A stretch of DNA of 64,000 bases from Xenophilus sp. L33 (GTDB lineage: Bacteria; Pseudomonadota; Gammaproteobacteria; Burkholderiales; Burkholderiaceae_C). Below the pieces are notes generated by a model, which saw nothing but the letters and a program-made list of their open reading frames with translations, searched no databases and was not told the origin of the DNA. Shown here one piece after another: positions 34,142 to 44,444 of this stretch. The translations under genes and the position numbers were made by a program. Location of the stretch: positions 31,786-95,785 of the forward strand of contig NZ_LMUW01000186.1 of assembly GCF_009765735.1 (NCBI RefSeq), written 5' to 3'. Each line of letters opens with the position of its first letter. Positions within the stretch are counted from its first letter, which is position 1.

Positions 34142-37100
34142 CAGATCCTAAGCTCACCGATCAGATTCCACCGCCTGAGACATCGCCAGCGGAGCCGCCG
34201 CGCATTGTTCGGTTGGACGCCGTGATCGCAGGAAAGCTCAATCTCGCCGACTTCCAGAACGCCGTGCCGATGATCAAGGCTTTGAGCATCGTGAACGAGA
34301 CGCCATCGGCGCTGGGACAGGTCGATCTTTGGATCGAGAGCGTTCCCGCCTTTCTGCGGCCGAAGGTCTGGCGGATCGAATCGGTCGCCGAGGGTGCAAC
34401 GCGCAGCCTTCCCGATCTCGACGTCGAACTCGACGGTCCTCTCCTGACTCGATTGACCGAAGCGGAGCAGTCGACGGTCTCTTTCACACTCAGGCCCCGG
34501 GGAAATGACGCCACGGAGCTTGCCACGCTGCAAAGTCAGGTCGAATTGCTGCCCCGCAACCAGTGGGGCGGCCTCTCGCACATGCCGGATCTCGTGGCCG
34601 CCTTCGTTCAGCCGAACGATCCGGCCATCGATCGCTTGCTCAAAAAGGCTGCCGACATTCTTCGCCAGAACGGCAAAAGCCCGGCGCTCGACGGGTATGC
34701 AGGCGGCAATAGGCGGGCATGGGAGCTGGCTTCAGGGATCTGGAGCGCCGTTGCCTCGCTCGGTTTGGACTACGCACTCCCACCCGCAAGCTTCGAGCAC
34801 ACCGGCCAAAAGGTCCGTGGCGCCGGCCAGGTGACGGACGCCGGCTTGGCCACCTGCTTGGATCTTGCATTGATGTTCTGCTCCGCGCTGGAGCAGGCCG
34901 GCTTGAACCCCATCATCGTCTTCACCAAGGGACACGCGTTCGCGGGAGTCTGGCTCAAAGCCGATCAGTTCACGACGACTGTTGTGGACGATGTCACTGC
35001 CCTTCGAAAGCGGATCAAGCTTAAGGAGCTGGTGGTCTTCGAGACTACGATCGCCACACAGCGACCCGCTCCGACCTTCAGTTACGCCACGCAGCGCGGT
35101 GCCGAGCAGATCAGCGAGGCTGTGGAAGAAAAGTTCGAGCTCGCCATCGACATCCGGCGTTCTCGCCTGCAGCGCATCAAGCCGCTTGCCAGCGTGGAGA
35201 CCCTGGTCATCGCGCCGCCCACGGAGCTGGCTTCGGCGTCGGAACCGACATTCGACGACGCCCCGTCCGACATGGCGGACGAGGGTCAGGCGCAGGAGGC
35301 CGACCCGGCGTCCCTGAACCCCAAGGACCGGCTGGCTCGGTGGCAGCGCAAGCTTCTTGATCTGTCGCTGCGAAACAACCTCCTGAACTTCAAGGGCAGC
35401 AAGAAGGCGCTGAAGCTGGAGGCGCCCGACGCAAGCTTGCTGGAGGATGTGCTGGCTGACAATCAGAGCCTCAAGGTACTGTCCCGTCCCGATCTCATGG
35501 ATGGCGCCGATCCACGCAGCCAGGCGGTCTACGAAAGCCGGGAGCACGAAGACGTGCGACGCGCGCACGCCTTGGACGCCCTGAAGCGCAAAGAGGTGTT
35601 CGTCGGCGTTCCAAAGGATGAACTCGAGGCCCGCCTTGTCGAACTGTTCCGCGCGGCCCGCACAACCATGCAGGAGGGAGGCTCGAACACGCTCTACCTT
35701 GCGCTCGGCTTCCTGAACTGGACGCGAGACGATCGTGCGGGCCAGAAGTACCGCGCGCCCCTGATCCTGGTGCCAGTCACGCTCAGCCGAAAGAGCGCCC
35801 GCTCGGGCTTCACCCTGGCGATCCACGACGACGAGCCGCGCTTCAACCCCACGCTCATCGAGATGCTTCGGCAGGATTTCAACCTGAATCTCGGCGTTGC
35901 TGATGGCGAGTTGCCCAAGGACGACAGCGGCCTAGACGTGCCAGCGGTCTGGAAGGCAGTGTCCACTGCGATCAAGGACATCAAGGGATGGGAGGTCTCC
36001 GAGGAGGTCGTCCTCGCGATGTTCTCGTTCGCCAAGTACCTGATGTGGAAAGACCTGACCGAGCGCACAGACCAGCTCAGGCAGAACGCCGTGGTTCGCC
36101 ACCTGATCGATTCACCGAGGGATAACTATCCCGCAGGCGTTCCCTTCCCGCATCCCCGCAATCTGGACCGCGAGTTCGGCCCTGAGCAGACCTTTTGCCC
36201 GCTACCGGCCGACTCGTCGCAGCTGTCTGCCGTCATGGCCGCGGTTCGCGGCAAGGACTTCGTGCTCATTGGGCCCCCCGGCACCGGCAAGAGCCAGACG
36301 ATCTCCAACCTGATCGCACAATGCCTAGCTGAAGGAAAGCGGGTGCTGTTCGTCTCCGAGAAGATCGCGGCGCTTGACGTGGTGTTCCGCCGCCTGCGTG
36401 AAGTGAAGCTGGGAGAGTTTTGCCTGGAACTGCATTCCAGCAAGGCGCGCAAGCTCGATGTGCTCGCGCAGCTGAAGAATTCCTGGGAAGCCACTGGAGA
36501 CGTCGACCCCGAAGTCTGGCGCGCGGAGGCCGGGCGACTGAAGGCGCTGCGCGACGATCTGAACGCCTACGTCGAGCGGCTGCATTTCCGCTTCGGAAAT
36601 GGAATGACGATCTACGAGGCGATCGGGCGGGTCGTTGATGGCGACGCGGTTCCGCAGCTGGGATTGTCTTGGGGTGCAGCCCACCAGCACGACGCGGCGG
36701 CCATGCAGGCGATGGTCAACGTGGTCGAGCGCCTGGATGTCAACGCAAAGGCGGTCGGCTATGACGGCCTGCTCAAGAACCCGCTCGCGGACGTCGGCCA
36801 TAGCGAATGGTCGCCCACGCTGCAGCAAGCCCTTGTGGATGCGGCACGCAACGTCCTTCCGGTGGCTCAGTCTTTGATTGCCGCCTATGAACACCTCATC
36901 GGCGCATGCGGCTTCCCTCGCCTTCCTTCGACACGACGTGTGCGAGGTGCCATGGGCGTGCTTGCCCGCGCACTCCCCACGGCATCTGGTCACGACTGGC
37001 GCTTCGCGGCCCGGGCCGATTCCCGTGCGATCGCCGACCGACTTCGCGGCGGCCTCGAGCAACTGGCACAACATCGGGAACTGTCGGCTTCCTTGTCTCC

Positions 37101-40100
37101 GTCCTGGTCGCCCTCGATCGTCGCGTCCTGCCGCCGTGGAATGCTCCTGATTGAGCAGCGGCGCGCTCTCCACAGAGCACTGGGGACGACCTGGTCCGAT
37201 GACGTCGTGCAAGAGCTTGAGAACGGACTTCGGTTGCTCGACGACATGGGCAAAGCCATGAGCCAGCTGTCCGTGCAGTACGGCGAACAGATCGAGCATT
37301 TGAACGTTTCTCAACTCCAGCGAGAGCTCGCGAAGGCTGAAAAGACCGTCTGGCCGCTCTCGCTTGTCGCCAAGCGTAAGGTGAGGCAAGCGATGGACGG
37401 CTGCATCGTCGGCGAAGGCGAGCCCAAGGTCGCGAGCGACTTGCGCCTGTGGGCCCAGATTCGGGCGTTGCGGACAGAACTCGATGCTCTGGAGATCGGA
37501 CCGGCAGTCGACGGCGTATGGGCTGGCCTCAAAACACGCCCCGAATTCGCGCGAGCGGCGCTCAAGTTCCAGGCGGAGCTGGATGGCGCGAAAAAAGGCC
37601 GCGAATGGAATGATGCGGGCTTGGAGCCTGTGGCCAACGGTCGCTGCGGCGACCGGCTCGCCGAAGAACTCAAAAAGCTTCGTGCACTTCGGGCGATCGA
37701 CGCCGAAATCTCAGCCCTCGAAGGCCTCGCGGCACCCACCGCCTCACTGTGGTCCGGGATCTCAACTCGGATCGATGTCCTGGAGGCAGCTCTGGATTTC
37801 ACCGCCGCGACCGAGCAAGTCCGTGGCCTTGGATCGCTCACTGAGCCCCACGAGGCGGTCGCGGCTGGCTCTTGCGGCGAGGCCATGGCGGCAGACTTTC
37901 GGACGTTGCAACGACGCGCGGGTGTCGAGCAGGCGCTCGCGCAGCTGATCGATCTGAAAGAAGCGACGAACGGACTTTGGGACGGACTGCGTACAAATAT
38001 CGACGTGGTCGACAAGGCACTGAAGTTTCAGGCGTCCGTCAGCACCGCCATCTCGAACTTGGCGGCAACGCCTGAAGACCTCCATGCCATCACCGCACCC
38101 CTGGAGCGGCTGATCGGCGAGAACAATGCTCTGCTTGAACCGAGCGGCGCCGTCGCTGCCTCGGGACAGGGCTACCTCACGGCATGGCTCGCACTTCAGC
38201 CAAAGATCGACCAGCTATGCGTTGCGGGGGCGTTCTCCGAGCAGTCCAAGGCGAACCTCGGTGAAATCCCGCTGATCGACCTCATCGATCGTTGCACCGG
38301 GATCATCCAGTCCGAGCCGCGGCTGAATGCGTGGTGCGCATGGCGGAAAGTCCGCGGTCAGGCCATCTTGCTTGGACTGTCGGGAGTCGTTGCAGGCATC
38401 GAAAACGGAGCCGTGAACGCCGGGCAGGTTCGCCGCGCGTTCGAGACGAACTACAGCCGCTGGTGGTTGAACATCGTGGTCGACAACGAACCGGTGATTC
38501 GGACCTTCGTGGCAGCAGAGCACGAGAAACGCATCGGCGATTTTCGGGCGCTGGAAGCCCGGTACACGGACCTGACGCGCGCATGGATCCGCGCGCGCCT
38601 GTGTGCGGACCTGCCCCAGCAGGAAAGCGTGACGCGCAACTCCGAATGGGGTCTTCTTCGCCATGAGATGACGAAGAAGACCAAGCATCTGCCACTGCGG
38701 ACGCTGATGTCCAGCATTCCGACAGCCTTGACCAAGCTGACGCCTTGTCTCCTGATGAGTCCGCTGTCTATCGCCCAGTACCTGAGCGCGGACGCCAACG
38801 CCTTCGACGTCGTGGTTTTCGACGAGGCCTCCCAGATTCCCGTCTGGGATGCAGTTGGCGCGATCGCGCGCGGCAAGCAGGTCGTCATGGTTGGAGATCC
38901 GAAGCAACTGCCGCCGACGAGCTTCTTCGACCGTGCCGAATCAGTCAACGACGAGGAGGATACCGAAGGCGATCTGGAAAGCATCCTGGACGAATGCATG
39001 GGCGCGAACTTGCCCACGATGAACCTGTCCTGGCACTACCGCAGCCGGCACGAGAGCCTGATCGCGTTTTCGAACCATCGCTACTACGGTGGATCACTGG
39101 TCACCTTCCCTTCACCGGTAACGGTAGACACCGCGGTGAGCTTCCATCACGTCGCCGGCGTCTACGAAAAGGGCGGCGCCCGCATCAACAAGCCCGAGGC
39201 GCGTGCCGTTGTTGCCGACATCGTCGCCAAGCTCAAGGAGCCGGGATTCCGCGAGACGGGTCACACCATCGGTGTCGTGACCTTCAACTCGGAACAACAA
39301 ACGCTGATCGAGGACATGCTCGACGAGGAGCGCCGCAAGGATGCGTCGCTCGAATCCCATTTTGCAGAGTCGGCGCTGGAACCACTCTTCGTGAAGAACC
39401 TGGAGAGCGTGCAGGGCGATGAGCGCGACATCATGTACTTCTCCATCACTTACGGCCCGGACCTCACCGGCGCCGTGTCGATGAACTTTGGCCCCATGAA
39501 CCGCGAAGGCGGTGAGCGCCGCCTCAACGTGGCCATCACGCGTGCCCGCCAGGAACTTCGGGTGTTCTCGAGCCTTCGGCCGGAAAAGATGGATCTGGCG
39601 CGCACGCAGGCCCGCGGCGTCAGGGACCTGAAACACTTCCTGGAGTTCGCGGAGCGCGGACAGAAAGCCCTTGCAGAAGCGACGAAGGGCAGTCTAGGCG
39701 GATTCGAAAGCCCGTTCGAAGAAGCGGTGGCGGCCGCACTTTCCGCCAAAAGGTGGGAGCTTCATACGCAGATCGGTGCGTCCTCGTTCCGTGTTGACCT
39801 GGCCGTTGTGCATCCCGACGCGAGAGGCACGTACCTGACTGGAATCGAGTGCGATGGAGCCACCTACCACCGATCGGCGACCGCGCGTGACCGCGACATG
39901 CTGCGTGAGCAGGTCCTGCGGGGTCTGGGCTGGGAAATCGTGCGGATCTGGTCGACGGATTGGTGGGTCGATCGTGCTGGGACTCTCGAACGGATCGACC
40001 TTCAACTCAAGGCGTTGCTTGAACGAAGCCGCGCGCTACGCGCCGAGGAAGCAGACCGAGAGGCCGCCCGCGTAGCCGCCGCAGAAGCGATCAGCAGGGC

Positions 40101-40794
40101 AAAGAACGATGTGGAGGACCTACAGAAGAGTCCGGCGACCCCAACCGATTCCCGCAAGGACGATCATGAAGAGATTGAGGGAACGGGCGAAATCCGCAAT
40201 GAGAATGCTCCTGAGCGAGTATCTGCTGAGCTCTATGCGCGCAATGATCCAGCCGCACTGGCGCCTCCGCTGACCTCGTCGGTGTACGCGGAATCCGATC
40301 CCACCGCTGTGGTCGCAGCGGCAGACCCAAATCGGTTCTTCGAAGCCTCCTACGACGCCACACTCAACAAGATGATCTCGCACGTCGTGGCCAGCGAGGG
40401 TCCCTTGCTGGATTCCGCGCTCGCCCGGCGCATCGCACGAGCGCATGGCTGGCAGCGCACCGGCGCGCGCATCCAGGAACGCGTGGTGAGGCTGGCCGCG
40501 AAAAGTTTTGAATGCTCGAGCGAGGACGCAGGGGACTTCTTCTGGCCCGCCTCTGCGAGGTCGGAAGAGCATTCTCGCTTCCGGGCAGCTGGGGAAGACG
40601 CCCGGCCGGTTGACGAGATCTGCATCGAAGAGATGATGTCGCTTGCGCGATCAGTTCTTGTCGAAGCTGGCTCGGAAGAACCAATCAGCCGAATGGCAAG
40701 AGAGCTTGGGCTTCGGCAAATTCGCGCAGCCAGCCGTGCGCGCATGGAAAAAGCGCTCACTCTGGCGGCGAAACGAATATCTCAAGACCTTTAG
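34138..40794 (+). CDS. giant DUF4011 / SF1 helicase / MTES_1575 nuclease / DUF3320 protein
   Basis: 2218 residues. Residues about 200-330 resemble a transglutaminase-like fold (Cys of ATCLDLALMF, His of KGHAFAGVW). DUF4011 starts near 398 (RWQRKLLDLSLRNNLLNFK). An SF1 Upf1/Dna2-like helicase has Walker A GPPGTGKSQT near 711, then an insert of about 800 residues with three related helical units (LKTRPEFARAALKFQ, ISTRIDVLEAALDF, LRTNIDVVDKALKFQ), then Walker B VVFDEASQIP near 1558, GDPKQLPPTSFF, and NVAITRARQELRVF. A Vsr-like MTES_1575 nuclease follows (residues 1853-1965: FEEAVAAAL, FRVDLAVV, GIECDGATYH). DUF3320 lies near 2075-2130. Such proteins are common in defence islands; translation is coupled to the Mrr gene. 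Confidence 0.93.
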   Translation: MTDPKLTDQIPPPETSPAEPPRIVRLDAVIAGKLNLADFQNAVPMIKALSIVNETPSALGQVDLWIESVPAFLRPKVWRIESVAEGATRSLPDLDVELDGPLLTRLTEAEQSTVSFTLRPRGNDATELATLQSQVELLPRNQWGGLSHMPDLVAAFVQPNDPAIDRLLKKAADILRQNGKSPALDGYAGGNRRAWELASGIWSAVASLGLDYALPPASFEHTGQKVRGAGQVTDAGLATCLDLALMFCSALEQAGLNPIIVFTKGHAFAGVWLKADQFTTTVVDDVTALRKRIKLKELVVFETTIATQRPAPTFSYATQRGAEQISEAVEEKFELAIDIRRSRLQRIKPLASVETLVIAPPTELASASEPTFDDAPSDMADEGQAQEADPASLNPKDRLARWQRKLLDLSLRNNLLNFKGSKKALKLEAPDASLLEDVLADNQSLKVLSRPDLMDGADPRSQAVYESREHEDVRRAHALDALKRKEVFVGVPKDELEARLVELFRAARTTMQEGGSNTLYLALGFLNWTRDDRAGQKYRAPLILVPVTLSRKSARSGFTLAIHDDEPRFNPTLIEMLRQDFNLNLGVADGELPKDDSGLDVPAVWKAVSTAIKDIKGWEVSEEVVLAMFSFAKYLMWKDLTERTDQLRQNAVVRHLIDSPRDNYPAGVPFPHPRNLDREFGPEQTFCPLPADSSQLSAVMAAVRGKDFVLIGPPGTGKSQTISNLIAQCLAEGKRVLFVSEKIAALDVVFRRLREVKLGEFCLELHSSKARKLDVLAQLKNSWEATGDVDPEVWRAEAGRLKALRDDLNAYVERLHFRFGNGMTIYEAIGRVVDGDAVPQLGLSWGAAHQHDAAAMQAMVNVVERLDVNAKAVGYDGLLKNPLADVGHSEWSPTLQQALVDAARNVLPVAQSLIAAYEHLIGACGFPRLPSTRRVRGAMGVLARALPTASGHDWRFAARADSRAIADRLRGGLEQLAQHRELSASLSPSWSPSIVASCRRGMLLIEQRRALHRALGTTWSDDVVQELENGLRLLDDMGKAMSQLSVQYGEQIEHLNVSQLQRELAKAEKTVWPLSLVAKRKVRQAMDGCIVGEGEPKVASDLRLWAQIRALRTELDALEIGPAVDGVWAGLKTRPEFARAALKFQAELDGAKKGREWNDAGLEPVANGRCGDRLAEELKKLRALRAIDAEISALEGLAAPTASLWSGISTRIDVLEAALDFTAATEQVRGLGSLTEPHEAVAAGSCGEAMAADFRTLQRRAGVEQALAQLIDLKEATNGLWDGLRTNIDVVDKALKFQASVSTAISNLAATPEDLHAITAPLERLIGENNALLEPSGAVAASGQGYLTAWLALQPKIDQLCVAGAFSEQSKANLGEIPLIDLIDRCTGIIQSEPRLNAWCAWRKVRGQAILLGLSGVVAGIENGAVNAGQVRRAFETNYSRWWLNIVVDNEPVIRTFVAAEHEKRIGDFRALEARYTDLTRAWIRARLCADLPQQESVTRNSEWGLLRHEMTKKTKHLPLRTLMSSIPTALTKLTPCLLMSPLSIAQYLSADANAFDVVVFDEASQIPVWDAVGAIARGKQVVMVGDPKQLPPTSFFDRAESVNDEEDTEGDLESILDECMGANLPTMNLSWHYRSRHESLIAFSNHRYYGGSLVTFPSPVTVDTAVSFHHVAGVYEKGGARINKPEARAVVADIVAKLKEPGFRETGHTIGVVTFNSEQQTLIEDMLDEERRKDASLESHFAESALEPLFVKNLESVQGDERDIMYFSITYGPDLTGAVSMNFGPMNREGGERRLNVAITRARQELRVFSSLRPEKMDLARTQARGVRDLKHFLEFAERGQKALAEATKGSLGGFESPFEEAVAAALSAKRWELHTQIGASSFRVDLAVVHPDARGTYLTGIECDGATYHRSATARDRDMLREQVLRGLGWEIVRIWSTDWWVDRAGTLERIDLQLKALLERSRALRAEEADREAARVAAAEAISRAKNDVEDLQKSPATPTDSRKDDHEEIEGTGEIRNENAPERVSAELYARNDPAALAPPLTSSVYAESDPTAVVAAADPNRFFEASYDATLNKMISHVVASEGPLLDSALARRIARAHGWQRTGARIQERVVRLAAKSFECSSEDAGDFFWPASARSEEHSRFRAAGEDARPVDEICIEEMMSLARSVLVEAGSEEPISRMARELGLRQIRAASRARMEKALTLAAKRISQDL

Positions 40795-41051
40795 CGCAGC
40801 TCACGGTGTGCGTACAGTGGAGAGAAACCTGCGCATACGGTGGGCGAAGGCGGCCCCAGCGGGCAAGCATAGTGCCTCACGGTAGCCGGGCTCCCCGATC
40901 AACTTCGCATCGCCCCGTGATGTTGCGAAGCCGCTTGTGGATTCGCTTGGCGACGTTGATCAGCGAGCCGCCGTCCAGGTCGTGAGTCTGGAAGCCTTCC
41001 TGAAACTTGAATCTCCAGGTTTTCATGCGATCAATGCAAAGCCTGTCTGCT
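40795..41051. other. convergent intergenic stretch
   Basis: 257 bases between the stop of the giant helicase and the stop of the AddA-like gene. No clear terminator hairpin with a T-run is visible on either strand. Confidence 0.4.
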
Positions 41052-44000
41052 TTACGACGCGGGCCAAGGCGAGTTCGCGAGCGTGGTTTCGTGAACGATC
41101 CCGGTGCTTGCAAACACGACGTATCCCTTGGGCGTTCCGGTCATGTCCAGATACGACCGAATTTGCGCCTTGTAGTGAGCCACTGCTTCCGCTGTTGGCG
41201 CAACATCACTTTTCCAGTCGATCACGGCCAGTGGTTCCCCGTCGTCGCCATAGGCGATCGCGTCCACGATGCCCGCGCGAACGTGCTCTTTGCCATCGAA
41301 CTCGTTGGACGCATAGACATTGAACTCTGGAACCAGACGTGACCGCAGGGCCGCGACGACATCGATCGCCAGCGCCTTGCGAGCGGTGGCTGCGAGTTCG
41401 ATAGGAGAAATGCCCCTCGCAGGGTCCTCGCAGACACTCGTGCCAAGCATCTTGCACAGTTCGGCGGCTCGCGCGACCAGCCCGCCAGCGTCGTCGGACG
41501 TCTCGCCTGTCAAAATCTCTTCCAGCAGCTTGTGCAAGATCAGCCCGCGCTCGCGCCCGCCTTGGGTTGGCGGCAATTCCCCCGGGGGTTCAGTGGGATG
41601 GTCCGCGGCGGCGACGTAGACTTGTCTTGGTTCCTCACGCAGAAGGGGCGTCGCGGCATTTTCCTCGCGACTGGGGACCGCCCAGACGATGGCGTGACCG
41701 GCTGCCGCGATCCGCACAGCCTCCTCCTGAAAGGCATCTCGAGTTTGCGCGGTCGTCGCCTCCTGTGCGCCCGGGACCATTGCCGGAGGGTTCGTCGGAA
41801 TGGCGACTGCGGGAAGTGTCGCCAGTCCCAGGTCGACGATCGCATTCCAGGAGTTCGCAGGGGCGCCAACGTCCAGGCGGGGAATGATCATCAGTTCGCG
41901 TGCGCGGGTGGCGGCCACGTACCAGAGTCGCACGCGCTCGCGCTGAAGTTGGGACGCTTCCGAGGCCAGGGCTTCCTCGTGACCCAAAGGGGCCACTCCC
42001 AGAATCGGGAAATACAGCGTGCCGTCATTGCGCGAAAGCACATGTCTATCGGGCGCCATGGTCGCCGTGGCACCGTTGATGGGTATGACGACAGGCCATT
42101 CGAGTCCTTTTGCCGCATGCATGGACAGCAGCGCGACGGACTCTTCCTGGGCGTCCGGCCGCCCTTCCACCGCGCGGCTCTCGTCTTCCCATGCTAGGCG
42201 AACCGTGTCCGAGAACGCAGTCAGGCCTCGAAGGTCGTAGGCACGGGCAAGGTTCAGAAAAAGGTCGACGTTTGCCAATGCGCGGCCCGCCTGGCGGCCA
42301 CCGCGCTGCATCAGCACGGGTCTGACACGCAGTTCGTCGACGGCCTGCGCGAGTAGGTTGTGCGCGGTCGTGCTGCGCGACCGTCGCCGTAGTCCCTGCA
42401 GGCGCTGCATGACGTCGCGGACAAGCGGATGCTCCACGCGTGCGACATCCAGGTTCAGGTTGAGCGCGGCGGGCAAGTCGGTGTGCGCATCCCGAAGGAT
42501 CCAGAGCATGTCCAGAATCTCCTCGTCGGTGAGCCCTACCATGGGACCTCGGAGCAGCGCCCCGAGCGCCAAACTGTCCCGGCCGTCGGCAAGCACCCGG
42601 GTGAGGGCGATCAGGTCCTGCACCTCCTGACGCCTGAAGAAGCCCTTGCCGGCCTGCGTCGCGACCGGGATGCCAAGGTCCTCCAGCGCCTGCTCGTATC
42701 GCCACAAGTCCGCACCTGTCGGCGCGAGCAGCGCGATGTCGCCGGGACGGCACGGACGACGTTCGCTGGTGGCCGGATCCTTCACGAGTTCGTTGCGGAT
42801 CAGATTGGCGCAAAGGCGCGCAACCGCTTCCGCTTCACCGTTTCGTATGGTTTCGGCATTCGCCTTGCCGCTCGCATCGGCCACCAGTACGTCGAGTGCC
42901 GTGACGCAGGGTCCGCCCTCGCGCGCCGGATGCCAGGCGTGCAGTTCGATGAAGCCTGGCTGACCGGCAAGCGCGAGCGGCGCCGCGAAACGCTGGTTGA
43001 CGTGGTCCAGGATCGGGCGACAGGAGCGGAAGTTGACGGCGATCGAGAGGATGCTGCTCGGATCCTGCGCGCGCAGCGCCTCGCGCGCCTCGAGGTAGGC
43101 GAGCACGTCGGCGCCTCGAAAGCGATAGATGGCTTGCTTGGGGTCGCCAACGAGGAAGAGGGCGCCAGGGCGAATCCGGAACCGCCGCCAATCGGCGCTG
43201 TCGTCTCCGGCGAGCGGATCACCACACAACCGCCAGAAGATCTCCGTCTGGACCGGATCCGTATCCTGGAACTCGTCCACCAGCACGTGTCGGTATTTGG
43301 CCGCAAGCGCTTCGCGGACGGTCGGGTGGCCGCGCAGCAGGTTGCGCGCCGCCCTCAAAAGGTCATCGAAGTCCATGAGCGCCATGGCTCGCTTGGATTC
43401 CTGCATGCGATCGACCGCTGGTCGCAGGATGGGCAACAACTCGTTCGCCGCCCACGCGGAGGAGGCCGCAAGCAGTGTGTTCCACGCTTCGCAGCAGTCC
43501 AAGTATGCGTCGGTGGCTTCAGCCGCCACCTGCGCGCCCCGCGCGGTCGACAGACCCGCTGCCTTGGCAGCCTGCTCCCATTTGCCCTTCTTCTTGAACG
43601 CCTTGAACTTGCCGGCAGCGGTGCACAGGGCATCATTTGGCTTCGAACGCAGGAGTCCGACAACCCCGGATGCCGTGACGACATCGAAGCGATCGAGGTC
43701 GCCTGCCATCTCGGCAAACGCTTCAACGGCTTCGGCGGTCTCCAGCTCCGAAAATCCGGCATCCACTCGAATCCGGGAGAAGCTCGCAACCGCGGTCTTG
43801 AAGGCGATCCGTGCCGCCGAAAGCGACCGAGATTGGGGCGCCCTAACATGCTCGTTCGCCTTCAGGTGCTTGAGAACCGACCGGACCGTCGCGAACGTCG
43901 CGTCGGTATCCGCGAGCATCAACTCCGCGAGGATCCCCTGTGCGTCCGCTCCCAGTTCCGTGCGTAGCCAGCCGTCCACCACTTCGTCGAAAGCGGACGC

Positions 44001-44444
44001 GGCCTGGTCGGCGTCCATGATGGAGGCGCCCGGATCGACATCGGCCTCGACGGGGTAGGGACGGATCAACCGCTGGCAGAAGCCATGGATGGTGGAGCAT
44101 GTCACGTCGTCGAGATGGGCCTGCGCACGGTGCAGCGCCTGGCGCTGGGCTTCTGTCGGACCGTCGGGAAGCACGAGCCGGAGCTCGAGCGGGATATCGC
44201 CGCGCAACAGACAGGCCACGAAGTGACGTACCCGCTGAAGCAACTCGCTCGCGGCAAGTTCGGTGAACGTGACCGCGGCGATGCTCTTCGGCGCTTTTCC
44301 CTGCAGCAGCAGCATCGCGATGCGGCCCGCCAGGACCGCCGTCTTTCCGGAGCCGGCTCCGGCTTCCACGAGCAGCGTTCGATCATGTTCACTCAACGCC
44401 GCGTGGCGCGCGGCGGCATCCGCCAAAGGTGCGGTCGCCATCAT
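41052..44444 (-). CDS. AddA-like UvrD helicase with C-terminal PD-(D/E)XK nuclease
   Basis: 1130 residues, normal AddA size. Walker A EAGAGSGKTAVL near residue 27; motif Ia TFTELAASEL; motif II LVDEFQDTDPVQ; motif III VGDPKQAIYRFRGADV; motif IV region NFRSCRPIL; motif V SMHAAKGLEWPVV; motif VI YVAATRARELM. The nuclease domain near 1000-1110 has the RGLILHKLLEEIL helix, IVDAIAYGDDGEPLAVIDWKSD and YKAQIRSYLD. It pairs with the AddB-like protein encoded just upstream (four-base overlap) to make a double-strand-end resecting complex. Chromosomal AddAB repairs breaks; this copy sits in a defence-like operon and is probably specialised. Confidence 0.93.
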   Translation of the reverse strand: MMATAPLADAAARHAALSEHDRTLLVEAGAGSGKTAVLAGRIAMLLLQGKAPKSIAAVTFTELAASELLQRVRHFVACLLRGDIPLELRLVLPDGPTEAQRQALHRAQAHLDDVTCSTIHGFCQRLIRPYPVEADVDPGASIMDADQAASAFDEVVDGWLRTELGADAQGILAELMLADTDATFATVRSVLKHLKANEHVRAPQSRSLSAARIAFKTAVASFSRIRVDAGFSELETAEAVEAFAEMAGDLDRFDVVTASGVVGLLRSKPNDALCTAAGKFKAFKKKGKWEQAAKAAGLSTARGAQVAAEATDAYLDCCEAWNTLLAASSAWAANELLPILRPAVDRMQESKRAMALMDFDDLLRAARNLLRGHPTVREALAAKYRHVLVDEFQDTDPVQTEIFWRLCGDPLAGDDSADWRRFRIRPGALFLVGDPKQAIYRFRGADVLAYLEAREALRAQDPSSILSIAVNFRSCRPILDHVNQRFAAPLALAGQPGFIELHAWHPAREGGPCVTALDVLVADASGKANAETIRNGEAEAVARLCANLIRNELVKDPATSERRPCRPGDIALLAPTGADLWRYEQALEDLGIPVATQAGKGFFRRQEVQDLIALTRVLADGRDSLALGALLRGPMVGLTDEEILDMLWILRDAHTDLPAALNLNLDVARVEHPLVRDVMQRLQGLRRRSRSTTAHNLLAQAVDELRVRPVLMQRGGRQAGRALANVDLFLNLARAYDLRGLTAFSDTVRLAWEDESRAVEGRPDAQEESVALLSMHAAKGLEWPVVIPINGATATMAPDRHVLSRNDGTLYFPILGVAPLGHEEALASEASQLQRERVRLWYVAATRARELMIIPRLDVGAPANSWNAIVDLGLATLPAVAIPTNPPAMVPGAQEATTAQTRDAFQEEAVRIAAAGHAIVWAVPSREENAATPLLREEPRQVYVAAADHPTEPPGELPPTQGGRERGLILHKLLEEILTGETSDDAGGLVARAAELCKMLGTSVCEDPARGISPIELAATARKALAIDVVAALRSRLVPEFNVYASNEFDGKEHVRAGIVDAIAYGDDGEPLAVIDWKSDVAPTAEAVAHYKAQIRSYLDMTGTPKGYVVFASTGIVHETTLANSPWPAS

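Noticed and set aside
34732..37389. Several 200-360 codon minus-strand ORFs inside the giant helicase gene
   Set aside because: They are antisense shadows of a high-GC gene; the plus-strand frame has continuous domain matches.
42429..43967. 512-codon plus-strand ORF within the AddA-like gene
   Set aside because: Antisense shadow; helicase motifs lie on the minus strand.
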